64,000 nt of DNA from Musa acuminata AAA Group. Its lineage: Eukaryota; Streptophyta; Magnoliopsida; Zingiberales; Musaceae. Position numbers and translations under genes: made by a program. Under the pieces are notes generated by a model, which was not told where the DNA came from, did no database searches, and saw only the letters and a program-made list of their open reading frames with translations. Positions 43,714 through 55,588 of the stretch are shown in pieces (positions within the stretch are counted from its first letter, which is position 1; every line of letters starts with the position of its first letter). Where the stretch lies: assembly GCF_036884655.1 (NCBI RefSeq), contig NC_088347.1:10284001-10348000 (forward strand). The letters are read 5' to 3'.

Positions 43714-46700
43714 ATGGCATCTAAGGAGGCAATCGATGCTAAATTCGAAGCCTTGGAGGCGCGAATGGAGGATAAGATTCGGACGCTCTTTACCGAACTC
43801 AGATTGGGCCGACTACTAAGCCCGAAAAAATCATATCATGGAGAGAGCTTTGCCCAATCGCACCAGGCCCAAAGAGATGAGTTCCAAGGGAGGGGAGGCT
43901 CTATGATCGATCCCAACTATCCACGCATAAGGGTGGACTTCCCTAGATGGGAAGAAGGAGACCCGATTGTTTGGATCTTCCACGCGGAGCGATATTTTCG
44001 GTACCACAAAACCGAGGAGGCATCTATGGTGAAAATTGCAGCTATACATCTTAAAGGGGATGCTCTACAGTGGTTTGACTGGTTTAAACATACTTATGGA
44101 GTCCTTTCATGGCAACAATTCAAAGAAGGACTGCTGATCCGCATCAGACCAACCGATTACGAGAATATTGACGGACAACTAGCAAAGATCCGACAAACCT
44201 CCACCATTCAGGAGTACCAAACTAGGTTTGAAAGGTTATCTAATCAAACTCTTGATTGGTCTCAAAAACAGCTATTGAGGACCTTTATTGAGGGCTTGAA
44301 GCCGGAGATCCGAGGAGAAGTTAAAGCGCGACAACCGTATACGCTTATGGCAGCCATCTCTTTCGCACAACATCAAGAGGAGCAATTGAACCATGAAGCT
44401 CGGAGGACTAGGGTCGTTCCTCAACCAGTAATATTGAAGCCCTCAACCCCCCCTATTATTGACCAAGTCCCTACACCAAAGAGGTAAACAAGAGAAGAGC
44501 TTCGGGAGCGATATGCGAAGGGGTTATGTTGGCATTGTGACGAGCCGTGGAGCCGTGAGCATCGTTGTAGTAAAGGGGGACTTCTTATGATAGAATCGAT
44601 AGAAGAAGAGGTCATTGAACATCCAAAAGAGATCCTTGAACATGAAGAAGAAGATACAGAAGAAGAGCCACAACCGACCGAAGTTACGGTACATACACTA
44701 ACTGGCTACTCAAACCCGCAAACGATGAAAGTTGGAGGCCTTCTCAAACAACAACCGATCACTGTTCTTATCGACACGGGCAGCACTAATAACTTCCTAA
44801 ACGGTAAGGTTGCTATCCCTATGAACTTACCTATTGAGAATTGCACCAGGTTTGTCGTTAAGGTCGCCAACAGACGGATTTTGAAGTGTGATCATAGGTG
44901 CCCGCAGGTGAAACTATTGCTGCAGGACCATGAGATAATTGCATATTTCTTCCTCCTCCCTCTTGATGATCATGAGGCCATACTTAGAATTAAATGGTTG
45001 ATGACATTAGGTGATATTTCTTTGAATTTTATGCAACTATTTATAAAATTTTACAGTAAGGAGAAACAGGTGATACTGCATGGGAAACGTGAGGGCGACG
45101 TAATGACGATTTGCACACAACAAATGAAGAAGGTTTTGCATAAAGCATGCAGCGGTCTTTTGGTACAACTTGAGCAGAAAACTAAGGGATAGCCAACAAA
45201 ATTTGAAGATCCAAATCTACTTCCTTTGCTTGCTGAATTTTCAGATATATTTGACGAACCGCGGAACCTACCTCTTACCCGTCGGCATGATCATTGTATA
45301 ATGATTCTTCCAGGCAAATCTCCAGCAAATGCTCAGCCATATCTGTATCCACATCTCCAAAAAGATGAAATAGAAAGGATTGTTAAAGAGATGCTTAAAA
45401 TAGGAGTTATTCGGCTATGTTGCAGCCCCTACTCTTCACCGGTGCTCCTCATACGAAAGAAGGATGGAATATGACGATTATGTGTTGATTACCGAGCTCT
45501 CAATGGCATAACCATCAAGGATAAATACCCTATTCCAGTAGTAGATGAGTTGCTAAGGGAGCATAAATCTTCACAAAGCAGGACCTTCGATCCGGGTATC
45601 ATCAAATACGAGTATACGAAGAAGACATACCGAAAACCACCTTTTGAACACACAACAACCACTATGAATTTTTGCTTTTTTCAAAAGAAGGTGGAATATC
45701 TTGGGTATATCATATCAGAGGAAGGTGTGGCAGTAGACCCCTTCAAAATTGGAGCAATGCAAAACTGGCTGACCCCGAGGAACATAAAATTGCTACATGA
45801 CTTTCTGGGTTTAATAGACTACTACTGCAAGTTCGTGAAAAACTATGGAGAGATCAGTTCACCACTTACTTCCTTTCTGAAAAAAGATGTCTTCCAATGG
45901 TTGGACAGAGCCTCCTTTGCCTTCGACAAACTTAAGGCAGCCATGACGATGACGCCGGTGCTAACACTACCATATTTCAACCGACCCTTCATTATTGAGT
46001 CCGACGCATCTGGAGTCGGAATTGGAGCAATTCTCATGCAAGATGGTCAATCACTCGCATACATTAGCAAGGCATTATCTCCCTCCCATCAAAATAAGTC
46101 AACATATGATAAGGAGATGCTCGCCATTGTGCGCGCAGCAACGAGGTGGAGACCCTACTTGATTGGTCGACGATTTCAAATTAAAACCGACCATAAAAGC
46201 CTCAAGTACTTTTTGGAGCGAAAGATATCATCCCTTGAGCAGCAAAACTAGGTAACAAAACTTCTTGGATTTGATTATGAAATAACTTACAAAAAGGGGA
46301 AAGAGAATGTTCTTGCAGATGCGCTTTCGCAACTACCCGAGCAATCTGAAGTTTTGGCCATTTCACTTCCAACCAGCGACTTCCTTGAGGATATTAAGAT
46401 GGAATGGCAGGAAGATTCAGAGACTAGTAAGATTATAAAAAAATTGGAGGAAGCACCAAGCTTCGTAGCTCATTACAATTGGGACTCAAAAGAATTACAC
46501 TATAAGAGTACTAAATTGAAAAGGAGTATGGCATATCACTCATAAACCGATGGCCAGACAGAAGTTGTAAATAGGTGCTTGGAGATAGCCCAAACGCCAC
46601 CCACCAAATATGACTACCCAAGGAGGACTTCAGACTCAGCCAAGTGCCATTATTGATCGACGGATTATGACTCGACGACAACGATCCACTACTGAATTGC

Positions 46701-46810
46701 TAATACAGTGGGCAAACCTACTAATAGAAGATGCCACTTTGGAGAACTATGATGACTTGAAGATAAAATTCTCAAAATTCTTGAATCGTCAGCCTCGAGG
46801 ACAAGGTTGA
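43714..46810 (+). pseudogene. gag-pol: CV-D gag-pol with deleted RT and integrase cores
   Basis: A single frame, broken only by stops at 44485, 45190, 45472, 46249 and 46543 (all explained by one base change) and one inserted base near 46597. Gag Q-W-F-D-W-F-K-H, knuckle C-W-H-C...H-R-C-S, protease I-D-T-G-S-T-N-N, RT start, misframed block, then K-V-E-Y-L-G-Y without F-x-D-D. RNase H has S-D-A-S-G-V-G-I, Y-D-K-E-M-L-A-I, K-T-D-H-K-S-L-K and D-A-L-S. Integrase is the short form as in CV-A. The chromodomain D-R-R-I-M-T-R ... N-Y-D-D-L-K-I ends at TGA 46808-46810. A six-base in-frame deletion at D-E-L-L-R-E-H is shared with CV-E. Confidence 0.9.
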
Positions 46811-46827
46811 TTTGAAGAGGGCGGGTT

Positions 46828-47309
46828 TGTTAGGTCTCTAGCTAGGAGAGTCCTAATTGAGAGGGACATTCATGTAAAACTGTTAGGACTTTAGCTAGGA
46901 GAGTCCTAATTGAGAGGGACATTCTGTTAGGACTCTAGCTAGGAGAGTCCTAATTGAGAGGGACATTCTGTTAGGACTCTAGTTAGGAGAGTCCTAATTG
47001 AGAGGGACATTTATGTAGGAGGTTTTTTCTTAGAGAAGAATTAGGAGTTGTAAGGGAATAGGAGTCTTGAGTAGGAGTCCTATTAGGAGTTGGTTAGAAG
47101 TAAGAGTCTTAAGTAGGAGTCCTATTAGGAGTTAGGGTTTAAAAGCCCTATAAATAGCCATGTATTCCTCCTCTTTTCATAAGCAATAGATGAATCTTTT
47201 CTGCAGCCTTTGAGCAGCAACTTGGAGGGAGGAACCCCTATAGAGTTCCAAGGAGATCGATCCCCTAAAGAGATCAACCCTAAGTTTAGAATCTGCAAGG
47301 GTTCTATCA
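46828..47309 (+). repeat. CV-D 3' LTR (482 bp)
   Basis: Collinear with 41898-42379, ending TTCTATCA before the CATGT duplication. Confidence 0.92.
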
Positions 47310-47394
47310 CATGTGTAGTCATAACTATCGTATTCGCACTCTATGAGTTACTTGGCTTTGTCTATGACTTGTATAGATAAAGCTATTTGTAGAA

Positions 47395-47853
47395 TAGTAA
47401 TAGGTTCCTTATGGTCACAATAGGTTTCTTTTGCAAAACAAATGTTCCTTATGGTCACAATAGGTTTATGCTAGGTATCCTTCAAAGGAATCAATCTGGG
47501 AAAATTCAACAAGAACATACCACTCTGCAGTTTGGAAAGGAATTTTAAAGGCAAGGAATGGGCTAATAAAACACATTTCTTTTGCAATCTCTTCTGGAAC
47601 TAGTACTAATATGTGGTATGATCCTTGGGTGAATGGTAAGAGTATATTTCAATTATATGACGACAGAATACGAAAAGATCTTGGGCTCCAAAAGATTGTT
47701 AGGTTTCCGAGTTCATTAATAACAATACCTGGTGTCTCCCTAATCCTATTTCTCCCGAAATGTTATCACTTTGGTTGATTATTATAGCTATTCCAATCAG
47801 GAACAACTCTTCATATATACTTATTTGGCCTCATGACAATGACAAATTTAGTA
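47395..47853 (+). pseudogene. L1-8: plus-strand ORF2 C-terminal fragment
   Basis: Translates in pieces as the L1 region before the zinc tail (W-Y-D-P-W-V-N-G-K-S-I-F-Q-L-Y-D-D-R near 47615-47665). A 24-bp stretch, TTCCTTATGGTCACAATAGG and flanks, occurs twice (about 47404 and 47448). It ends at an inverted junction with L1-9 after A-C-A-A-A-T-T-T-A-G-T. Confidence 0.75.
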
Positions 47854-48755
47854 AAAGTAAATTGATTATATGTAAAGTTTCTACAAATAGCTTTATCTAT
47901 ACAAGTCATAGACAAAGCCAAGTAACTCATAGAGTGCGAATGCGATAGTTATGACTACACATGCGGTAGACTATAACTACCTATGGGTACATTATTTGGC
48001 ATCATTCTTAAGATCTTTAGCTAATAGCAAAATTAAATTTGATAAAAATATCTTTTTCTCTTCGGGTGAAGTGCTCGGTTTTGAGATCATGCTCTATACA
48101 GGATCTTGAGTCTCTAATAATCTCTTTCAAGAGCTGAGCATTGTTTGTGTGTTGACCTTCAAAGATTCTATTACATCTCTCCTTCCACATCCACCAAATA
48201 GCACATCTGAAAATAACCTTTGCCAGTTGTGTAAGAGGCTCTTTTCTTGAGAAACATTGCATGAGGTCGCCTAGTTCTTGGTGCAAGTTTGGTTGCGGCA
48301 GTCTATTGAGTTCAAATCGCTGGAGAATCTTCTTCCATATCCATTTTGTATAATCACAACCAAAATAGAGGTGGTCAATAGTTTCTTCTTGTTGCAAACA
48401 AAGGGAGCATCGGTTAACATGATAGATACCTCTTCTTTTCATATTGTTATTGTAGGTAGTTTATTGAGAAGGGCCTGCCATGTACATAAGGAGTGTCTTT
48501 GTGATCCCGGTCGATCCCATGTCTAACTACTTGGGACCCACTTGTTATTTCTTTGCCTAATTTGATTCCATGCGGATGTGGCACTAAATTTGCCATTGTC
48601 ATGAGGCCAAATAAGTATATCTGAAGAGTTGTTCCTGATTGGAATAGCTATGATAGTCGGCCAAAGTGATAACATTTCGGGAGAAATAGGATTAGGGAGA
48701 CACTAGGTACCGTTAGCAATGAACTCGGAAACCTTCCAATCTTTGGGAGCCCTAA
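47854..48755 (-). pseudogene. L1-9: minus-strand ORF2 C-terminus and partial 3' UTR
   Basis: Minus frame 48442-48017 encodes the zinc tail (R-C-S-L-C, D-H-L-Y-F-G-C) and ends at the natural stop. Upstream sequence to 48755 is the W-rich part, with a one-base deletion near 48447. The 3' UTR is present but its poly(A) is missing because it joins L1-8 tail to tail. 48756-48811 is short unassigned sequence. Confidence 0.8.
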
Positions 48756-48812
48756 GAAAGAGGAGAACTCTCTAGCAAATTGAAAACAAGACTTGCTAAG
48801 ACTTTCTAATTC

Positions 48813-49678
48813 AAAACATCTTATTTCCCACTATCCTCATTTATCAAAACTCGATGGGGAATATCATCATTTGATCTTCATATGCTGGAGAACGGATTCT
48901 TTGTTTGCAAGATATACTATGAAGAAGATTTACAATGGGTCCTCGAAGGATTCTGGACTATTCGCGGCCATCCAATGATTCTACGATGCTGGTCTCCTGA
49001 TGTCCGTTTGGAGTTAAATGGAGCTTGTCAGCAAACTCCAAAATCGATCACAAAGGTCTATCGACCACGTCAAGCGCCTCAGCAACAAAGCGAGTCTTCT
49101 CTAATGGTATTAGCACCGATGGTGGCGAAGACTATTGAGCATTCCGACTCGCAAGGACAACACCGCGGACAGAAGGACAAATCCAAATCTATTCCTCTTC
49201 CTATAATGTCTAAGTCTTCCACAATAGAAGTTTCCCATAGTACTAGTGGACAGGAGAAGCGTAAGTCAGAAACTTCATCTCTTCCAATATTTTCGGATCC
49301 GTCCACAATAGCTCAACGTACTCAGGCCCAAACAAATCTCGCCAGCAAGGATATTCTTCCTCAACAAACTCAGGCCACAACAAACATCGCCAACAAGGAT
49401 ATTCTGTCTCAACAAACTCATGCCCCAACAAACCTCTCTAGCCAGGCTGCTCCAACAAGTACCATCCAGGATATTGTGCTGCAACAATCTTATCGTGCTT
49501 CAACAAACCCTACCAATCAAGACCACTTGATTCAAGATATTTTAAAGTTTAAAAATCTACAAGCTATAGATGAAGTGGATATAGGAATAAAGCCATAAAA
49601 GGTAAGGATATTGTGTGGGAGGAAAATACAAAATCAAAAGATAAGAAAAAGGATGGTACAGTCCATCCAAAGTCGTAG
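48813..49678 (+). pseudogene. L1-10 ORF1 lacking its central region
   Basis: Open from 48813 to 49598, then shifted by a four-base deletion; the original stop is at 49676-49678. It goes from R-C-W-S-P-D-V-R-L-E-L-N directly to G-A-C-Q-Q-T-P-K, which removes about 95 codons including the first half of the CCHC knuckle. The identical join is in L1-14 ORF1 (near 60094). It starts within the DUF4283-like domain; the N-terminus is missing. Confidence 0.85.
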
Positions 49679-49735
49679 GATGAATACCTTACCACCTTTT
49701 CATTTGATTATTACTAATGAAGATAACATGCCGGA

Positions 49736-49886
49736 AGAGATATCTATCATGTTAACCGATGCTCCCTTTGTATGCAACATGAAGAAACTATTGACCACCT
49801 CTATTTTGCTTGTGATTATACAAAATGGATATGGAAGGAGATTCTCCAGCGATTTGAACTCAATAGACTGCCGCAACCAAACTTGC
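49736..49886 (+). pseudogene. L1-10 ORF2 remnant: start joined to zinc tail
   Basis: The ORF2 start (ATGAAGATAACATGCCGGAA, 49718-49737) passes straight into the zinc-tail region (C-x-x-C near 49758, D-H-L-Y-F-A-C near 49790). More than 3 kb of endonuclease and RT are gone. It continues beyond CV-E at 55237. Confidence 0.8.
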
Positions 49887-50310
49887 TGATAGAACCATTG
49901 CAGATTCTAAACTTGGGGTTGATCTCTTTAGGGGTTCGACCTCCTTGGAACTCTATAGGGGTTCCTCCCTCCAAGTTGCTGCTCAAAGGCTGCAGAAAAG
50001 ATTCATCTATTGCTTATCAAAAGAGAAGGCATACATGGCTATTATAGGGCTTCTAAACCCTAACTCCTAATAGAACTCCTATTTAAGACTCTTACTTCTA
50101 ACCAACTCCTAGTTAAGACTCCTATTCCCTTACAACTCCTAATTCTTCTCTAAGAAAATACCTCCTACATGAATGCCCCTCTCAATTAGGACTCTCCTAG
50201 CTAGAGTCCTAATAGAATGTCCCTCTCAATTTGGACTCTCCTAGCTAGAGTCCTAACAGTTTACATGAATATCCCTATCAATTAGGACTCTCCAAGCTAG
50301 AGTCCTAATA
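49887..50310 (-). repeat. CV-E 3' LTR (424 bp)
   Basis: Three hairpin units near 50190-50310. The terminal base pair is altered (TCCTAATA instead of TCCTAACA). Polypurine tract lies inverted at about 50313-50326. Confidence 0.88.
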
Positions 50311-50327
50311 GACTCGCCCTCTTCAAA

Positions 50328-53300
50328 TCAGCCTTGTCCTCGAGGCTGATGATTCGTGAATTCTGGGTATTTGATCTTCATGTCGTCATAGTTCTCCCAA
50401 GTGGCATCTTCTATTGGTAGGTTCGTCCACTTTATTAGCACTTTATTAGTGGGTTGTCGTCGTCGAGTCACGATCCGTCGATCAATAATGGCACTTGGCT
50501 GGGTCTGGAGTTCTCTTTGGGTAGTCATATTTGGTGGGTGGCTTTGGGCTGTCTCGAAGCACCTATTTAAAACTTCCGTCTGGCTGTTGGTTTGTGGGTG
50601 ATATGTCGTACTCCTTTCTACTTTAGTACCCTGCATATGGAATAACTTTGTTCAAAATCTGCTCTTGAAGATGCAAGTAGAATTTGTCACAAGCACAATG
50701 CATCCCTTATAGCATAATTCTTTTGAGTCCCGATTGTAATAAGCCACGAAGCTTGGTGCTTCCTCTAATTTTTTTTGTATCTTATTGGTCTCTGAATCTT
50801 CCTGCCATTCCATCTTAGTATCCTCAAGGAAGTCGCTGGTTGGAAGTAAAACGACCGAAAATTCAGCTTGCTCAGGTAGCTGCGAAAGCGCATCTGCAAC
50901 AATATTCTCTTTCCACCTTATGTAAGTTATTTCATAATCAAATCCAAGAAGTTTTGTTACCCATTTTTGTTGCTCAGGGGAAGATATCTTTTGCTCCAAA
51001 AAGTACTTGAGGCTTTTATGGTCGGTTTTAATTTGAAATCGTCGACTAATCAAGTAGGGTCTCCACCGTGTTGCTGTGCGCATAATAGCGAGCATCTCCT
51101 TATCATATGTTGACTTATTTTGATAGGAGGGAGATAATGCCTTGCTAGTGTATGCGAGTGGTCGACCATCTTGCATGAGAAATACTCCAATTCTGACTCC
51201 AGATGTGTCGGCCTTAATAATGAAGGGTCGGTTGAAATCTGGTAGTGTTAGCACCGGCGTCGTCGTCATGGCTGCCTTAAGTTTGTCGAAGGCAACGGAG
51301 GCTCTGTCAGACCATTGGAATACATCTTTTTTCAGTAAGGAAGTAACTGGTGCACTAATCTCTCCATAGTTTTTCACGAACTTGCAGTAGTAGCCTGTTA
51401 AACCCAGAAAGCCATGTAGCAATTTTATGTTCCTCGGGGTCAGCCAGTTTTGCATTGCTCCAATTTTGAAGGGCTCTACTGCCACACCTTTCTCTGATAT
51501 GATATGCCCAAGATATTCCACCTTCTTTTGAAGAAAGCAAAAATTCATAGTGGTTGTTGTGTGTTCAAAAGGTGGTTTTCGGTATGTCTTCTTCGCATAC
51601 TCGTATTTGATGATACCCGGATCGAAGGTCCAGCTTTATGAAGATTTATGCTCCCTTAGCAACTCATCTACTACTGGAATAGGGTATTTATCCTTGATGG
51701 TTATGCCATTGAGAGCTCGGTAATCAACACATAATCATCATATTCCATCCTTCTTTCGTATGAGGAGCACTGGTGAAGAGTAAGGGCTGCAACATGGCCG
51801 AATAACTCCTGTTTTGAGCATCTCTTTTACAATCCTTTCCATTTCATCCTTCTGGAGATGTGGATAGATATGGCTGAGCATTTCCAGCAGATTTGCCTAG
51901 AAAAATCGTTATACAATGATCATGCCAACGGGTAAGAGGTAGGTTGCACGGTTCGTCAAATATATCTGAAAATTCAGCAAGCAAAGGAAGTAGATTTGGA
52001 TCTTCAAATTTTGTTGGCTCTCCCTTAGTTTGCTGCTCAAGTTGTACCAAAAGGCCGCTGCATGCTTTATGCAAAACCTTCTTCATTTGTTGTTTGCAAA
52101 TCGTCGTTATGTCACCCTCACGTTTCCCGTTCAATATCACCTGTTTCTCCTTACTGTAAAATTTCATAATTAGTTGCATAAAATTCCAAGAAATATCACA
52201 TACTGTCATCAACCATTTAATTATGAGCATTGCCTCATGATCATTAAGAGTGAGAAGGAAGTAATCTGTAATTATCTCTTGGTCCTGCAGCAATAGTTTC
52301 TCCTACGGGCGCCTACGATCATAATTCAAAATCCGTCCGTCGACGACCTTAACGTTAAACCAGCTGCAATTCTCAATAGGTAAGGCCATCTGGATAGTAA
52401 CCTTACTATTTAGAAAGTTATTAGAACTGCCCGTGTCGACGAGAACAGTGATCGGTTGTTGTTTGAGAAGGCCTCCAACTTTCATCGTTTGCGGGTTTTA
52501 GTAGCCGGCTAGTGCATGTACCGTAACTTCAGTCAGTTGTAGGTCTTCTTCTGCATCTTCTTCTTCATGTTCAAGGCTCTCTTCTGGATGTTCAATGACC
52601 TCTTCTTCTATTGGTTCAATCATAAGAAGTCTCCCCTAACTACAGCGATGCTCACAGCTCCACGGCTCGTCACAATGCCAACATAACCCCTTCGCATATC
52701 GCTCCCGAAGCTCTTCTCTTGTTGACCTCTTTGGTGTAGGGACTTGGTCGATAGTAGGGTGGGCTGAGGGCTTCAATATTACTGGTTGAGGAGTGACACT
52801 AGTCCTCCGAGCTTCATGGTTCAATTGCTCCTCTTGATGTCGTGTGAAAGAGATGGCTGCCATAAGTGTATACGGTTGTCGCGCTTTAACTTCTCCTCGG
52901 ATCTCTGGCTTCAAGCCCTCAATGAAGGTCCTCAATAGCTATTTTTGAGACCAATCACAAGTTTGATTAGATAACCTTTCAAACCTGGTTTGATACTCAT
53001 AAATGGTGGAGGTTTGTCGGATCTTTGCTAGTTGTTCGTCAATATTCTCGTAATCGGTTGGTCTGAAGCGAATCAGCAGTCCTTCTTTGAATTGTCGCCA
53101 TGAAAGGACTCCATAAGTATGTTCAAACTAGTCAAACCACTGTATAGCATCCCCTTCAAGATTATAGCTGCAATTTTCACCATAGATACATCCGCGGTTT
53201 TGTGGTACCGAAAATATCACTACGCACGCGAGATCCAACCAATCGGGTCTCCTTCTTCCCATCTAGGGAAGTTCACTCTCATGCATGGATAGTTGGGGTC

Positions 53301-53495
53301 AGTCATATAGCCTCCCCTCCCTTGGAAGTCATCTATTCGGGCTTGGTGTGATTTGGCAAAGCTCTCTCCTTGATTTGATTTCTTCGAGCTTAGTGGTCGG
53401 CCCAATCTGAGTTCGGTAAAGAGCATCCGAATCTTATCCTCCATTCGTATCTCTAAGGCTTCGAATTTAGCATTGATTGCCTCCTTAGATGCCAT
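50328..53495 (-). pseudogene. gag-pol: CV-E gag-pol with deleted RT and integrase cores
   Basis: Gag starts at ATG 53495 and is open upstream in frame to 53813 through the leader peptide. It is broken at 53218 by stops and a nearby deletion. 52935-52636 has the end of gag and C-W-H-C...H-R-C-S; 52485-52303 has protease I/V-D-T-G-S-S-N-N; 52293-51844 the protease-RT linker. 51548-50652 has K-V-E-Y-L-G-H directly after H-Y-E-F-type codons (F-x-D-D deleted), then RNase H and the start of integrase (K-G-C-I-V-L-V-T-N-S-T). One stop (W) separates 50636-50328, which holds H-P-Q-T-N-S-Q-T-E and a chromodomain with no stops (D-R-R-I-V-T-R-R-R ... A-T-W-E-N-Y-D-D). This is the cleanest chromodomain here. 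Confidence 0.88.
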
Positions 53496-54811
53496 AGTAT
53501 ATGCCCCCAAATCTCTCTTTTGTTGTTGGGTTAAAGGCATGTATAGGTTGAGAGAAGTGATAGTTGAAAGGGTTGGTGGATTGGTGGATGTAGGCTGCGG
53601 TTTTGGCTTGTTTTGTGGCTGTTTTGGGTACAGTTTGAGGGTGTGGTTTGGCAGAGTTTTAGGGTTGTGGATGAAAGTTTTGGATCTATGGTATATGGTA
53701 GCAAAGGTTTGACAGAAATCCGTAGAATTTGCAGCAAATATGTGCTGTCTTGTAAGAGTAGAATTGTCGTCGAAGAAACAACGGTTTCTCGACGTAATTT
53801 CCACCAAAAACATAAGAGAATTGAGGAGGAAATTTATAGAAAAATCACAGTTTATATGACAGCAAGGATATCTAATTTAATCAAGAAAATTTTGGCAGTA
53901 TAACAGCAAGGAAATTGGTGCAAGTTGCAATTGCAGAATTGTCATCAAAAAATTTCATCGGGTTACGAAGAAAATTTGCAGCAACATAAAATCATTTTTA
54001 GCGATGAATTTCTTAATAGATCAATCTTAGATGGAATCCAAGATGATCTACGAAGTGTATAAGAAATTTCATTCAAAAAAGATTGCAAATAGATGGGTTA
54101 AGGCAACGATATGCAGTTGAAATTTTATGCAGCATAGATTTTCAAGTGTAGCAAATTGGACATAAAAGATCAGTTGTTTATATTGAGAATTTTTCGATGA
54201 AACTAAAGGGAAATCTACTGATAGGAAGTGTCAAAGATGTCATAAAAATTTCGTAGAAATTTGGATGGATAAAGCACAGTATCAAGATCAAACAGATGGT
54301 GCTATGCGGCTCGAATTCTGCAATTCAAGTGTAGCAGATTGGACATAAAAGATCAGTAGTTTATATTGAGAATTTTTTTATGAAACCAAAGGGAAATCCA
54401 CTGTTAGGAAGTGTCAAAGATGTTATTAAAATTTTATAGAAATTTGGATAGAAAAAAGCACAATAGCAAGATTAAACAGATGATGCTATGCAGTTGGAAT
54501 TCTGCATTGTATCTTTCGTCATAGAGATGAAAACTTTGTGATGAAAGTTTATGCAGCAATATAGGAACAGTTTTTTTTTTTTTTGGATTTTCGAATAAGG
54601 ATAACTAAATTGCAGCAGTAGTAAGATAGGAAACCAGAACCTGTTGTAATTCATGGGGAGATCAAAAGAGAATCCATGGTGGTGGAGATGATGGCGGAAT
54701 TCGGTGACGATCTTTTAAGCAATAGTGGGAATTGCTTTGGATGGTGGTAGAGGGTTGATGGATGGCTGTGGAAGGGCAGCGAGATGCCAAGAACGCTGCT
54801 CTGATACCAAG
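53496..54811 (-). other. CV-E leader with readable upstream frame
   Basis: 53813-53496 is open in frame with gag (M-F-L-V-E-I-T-S-R-N-R-C-F-F-D-D ... T-S-T-N-P-P-T-L). The rest is non-coding, with two copies of the roughly 185-bp leader unit and the primer site at its right end. Confidence 0.75.
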
Positions 54812-55236
54812 TGATAGAACTCTTGCAGATTCTAAACTTGGGGTTGATCTCTTTAGGGGATCGGCCTCCTTGGAACTCTATAGGGGTTCCTCCCTCCAAA
54901 TTGCTGCTCAAGGGCTGCAGAAAAGATTCATCTATTGCTTATCAAAAGAGAAGGAATACATTGCTATTTATAGGGCTTCTAAACCCTAACTCCTAATAGG
55001 ACTCCTATTTAAGACTCTTACTTCTAACCAACTCCTATTCAAGACTCCTATTCCCTTACAACTCCTAATTCTTCTCTAAGAAAACACCTCCTACATGAAT
55101 GCCCCTCTCAATTAGGACTCTCCTAGCTAGAGTCCTAATAGAATGTCCCTCTCAATTAGGACTCTCCTAGCTAGAGTACTAACAGTTTACATAAATGTCC
55201 CTCTCAATTAGGACTCTCCAAGCTAGAGTCCTAACA
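54812..55236 (-). repeat. CV-E 5' LTR (425 bp)
   Basis: Same order as the 3' LTR, with roughly a dozen differences by eye, so older than CV-D. Confidence 0.88.
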
Positions 55237-55588
55237 CTTGCACCAAGAACTAGGCGACCTCATGCAATGTTTGTCAAGAAAAGGGCCTCTCACACAACTG
55301 GCAAAGGTTACTTTCAGATGCGCTATTTGGTGGATGTGGAAGGAGAGATGTAACAGAATTTTTGAATGTCAACACACAAACAATGCTCAGCTCTTGAAAG
55401 AGATTATTAGAGACTCAAGATCCTGTATGGAGCATAATCTCAAAACCAAGCACTTTAACCGAAGAGAAAAAGATATTTTATCAAATTTAATTTTGCTATT
55501 AGCTAAAAATCTTGGGAATGATAATGTACCCACAAGTAGTTTTGATATAACTGGATTAACATTTTCTATGTTGACTATAATTGAGAGT
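55237..55588 (+). pseudogene. L1-10 ORF2 end and 3' UTR right of CV-E
   Basis: L-H-Q-E-L-G-D-L-M-Q-C through W-M-W-K-E-R-C-N-R-I-F. A single-base deletion in the run before 55480 shifts the end to I-L-S-N-L-I-L-L-L-A-K, a variant shared with L1-13. The 3' UTR is the longer type (contains TTTTGATATAACTGG). L1-11 starts at 55589. Confidence 0.82.

Larger units (their letters stand above)
41898..47309 (+). mobile_element. CV-D: full-length chromovirus copy (5.4 kb)
   Basis: TGTTAGG to TTCTATCA with target duplication CATGT at 41893-41897 and 47310-47314. The 5' and 3' LTRs are both 482 bp and differ at about nine sites by eye (about 2%). Primer site CTGGTATCAGAGCAG follows the 5' LTR; the tract GAAGAGGGCGGG precedes the 3' LTR. 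Both RT and integrase cores are deleted. Confidence 0.93.
40391..47394 (+). mobile_element. L1-7: internally deleted L1, split by CV-D
   Basis: Plus-strand L1: ORF1 C-terminus (40392-40895), ORF2 endonuclease (40934-41718), a deletion of all RT joined at a shared GATCT, then 3' UTR (41719-41897 and 47310-47394). CV-D sits in the 3' UTR with duplication CATGT. CV-C cuts its left side within ORF1. The tail is cut at 47394 by another L1 piece, with no poly(A). Confidence 0.85.
49887..55236 (-). mobile_element. CV-E: full-length chromovirus copy (5.35 kb)
   Basis: Plus-strand ends TGATAGAAC and CCTAACA; target duplication CTTGC at 49882-49886 and 55237-55241. LTRs 49887-50310 (424 bp) and 54812-55236 (425 bp). 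Primer site CTCTGATACCAA near 54800-54810. Its internal region carries the shared RT deletion and the longer integrase remnant. Confidence 0.92.
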
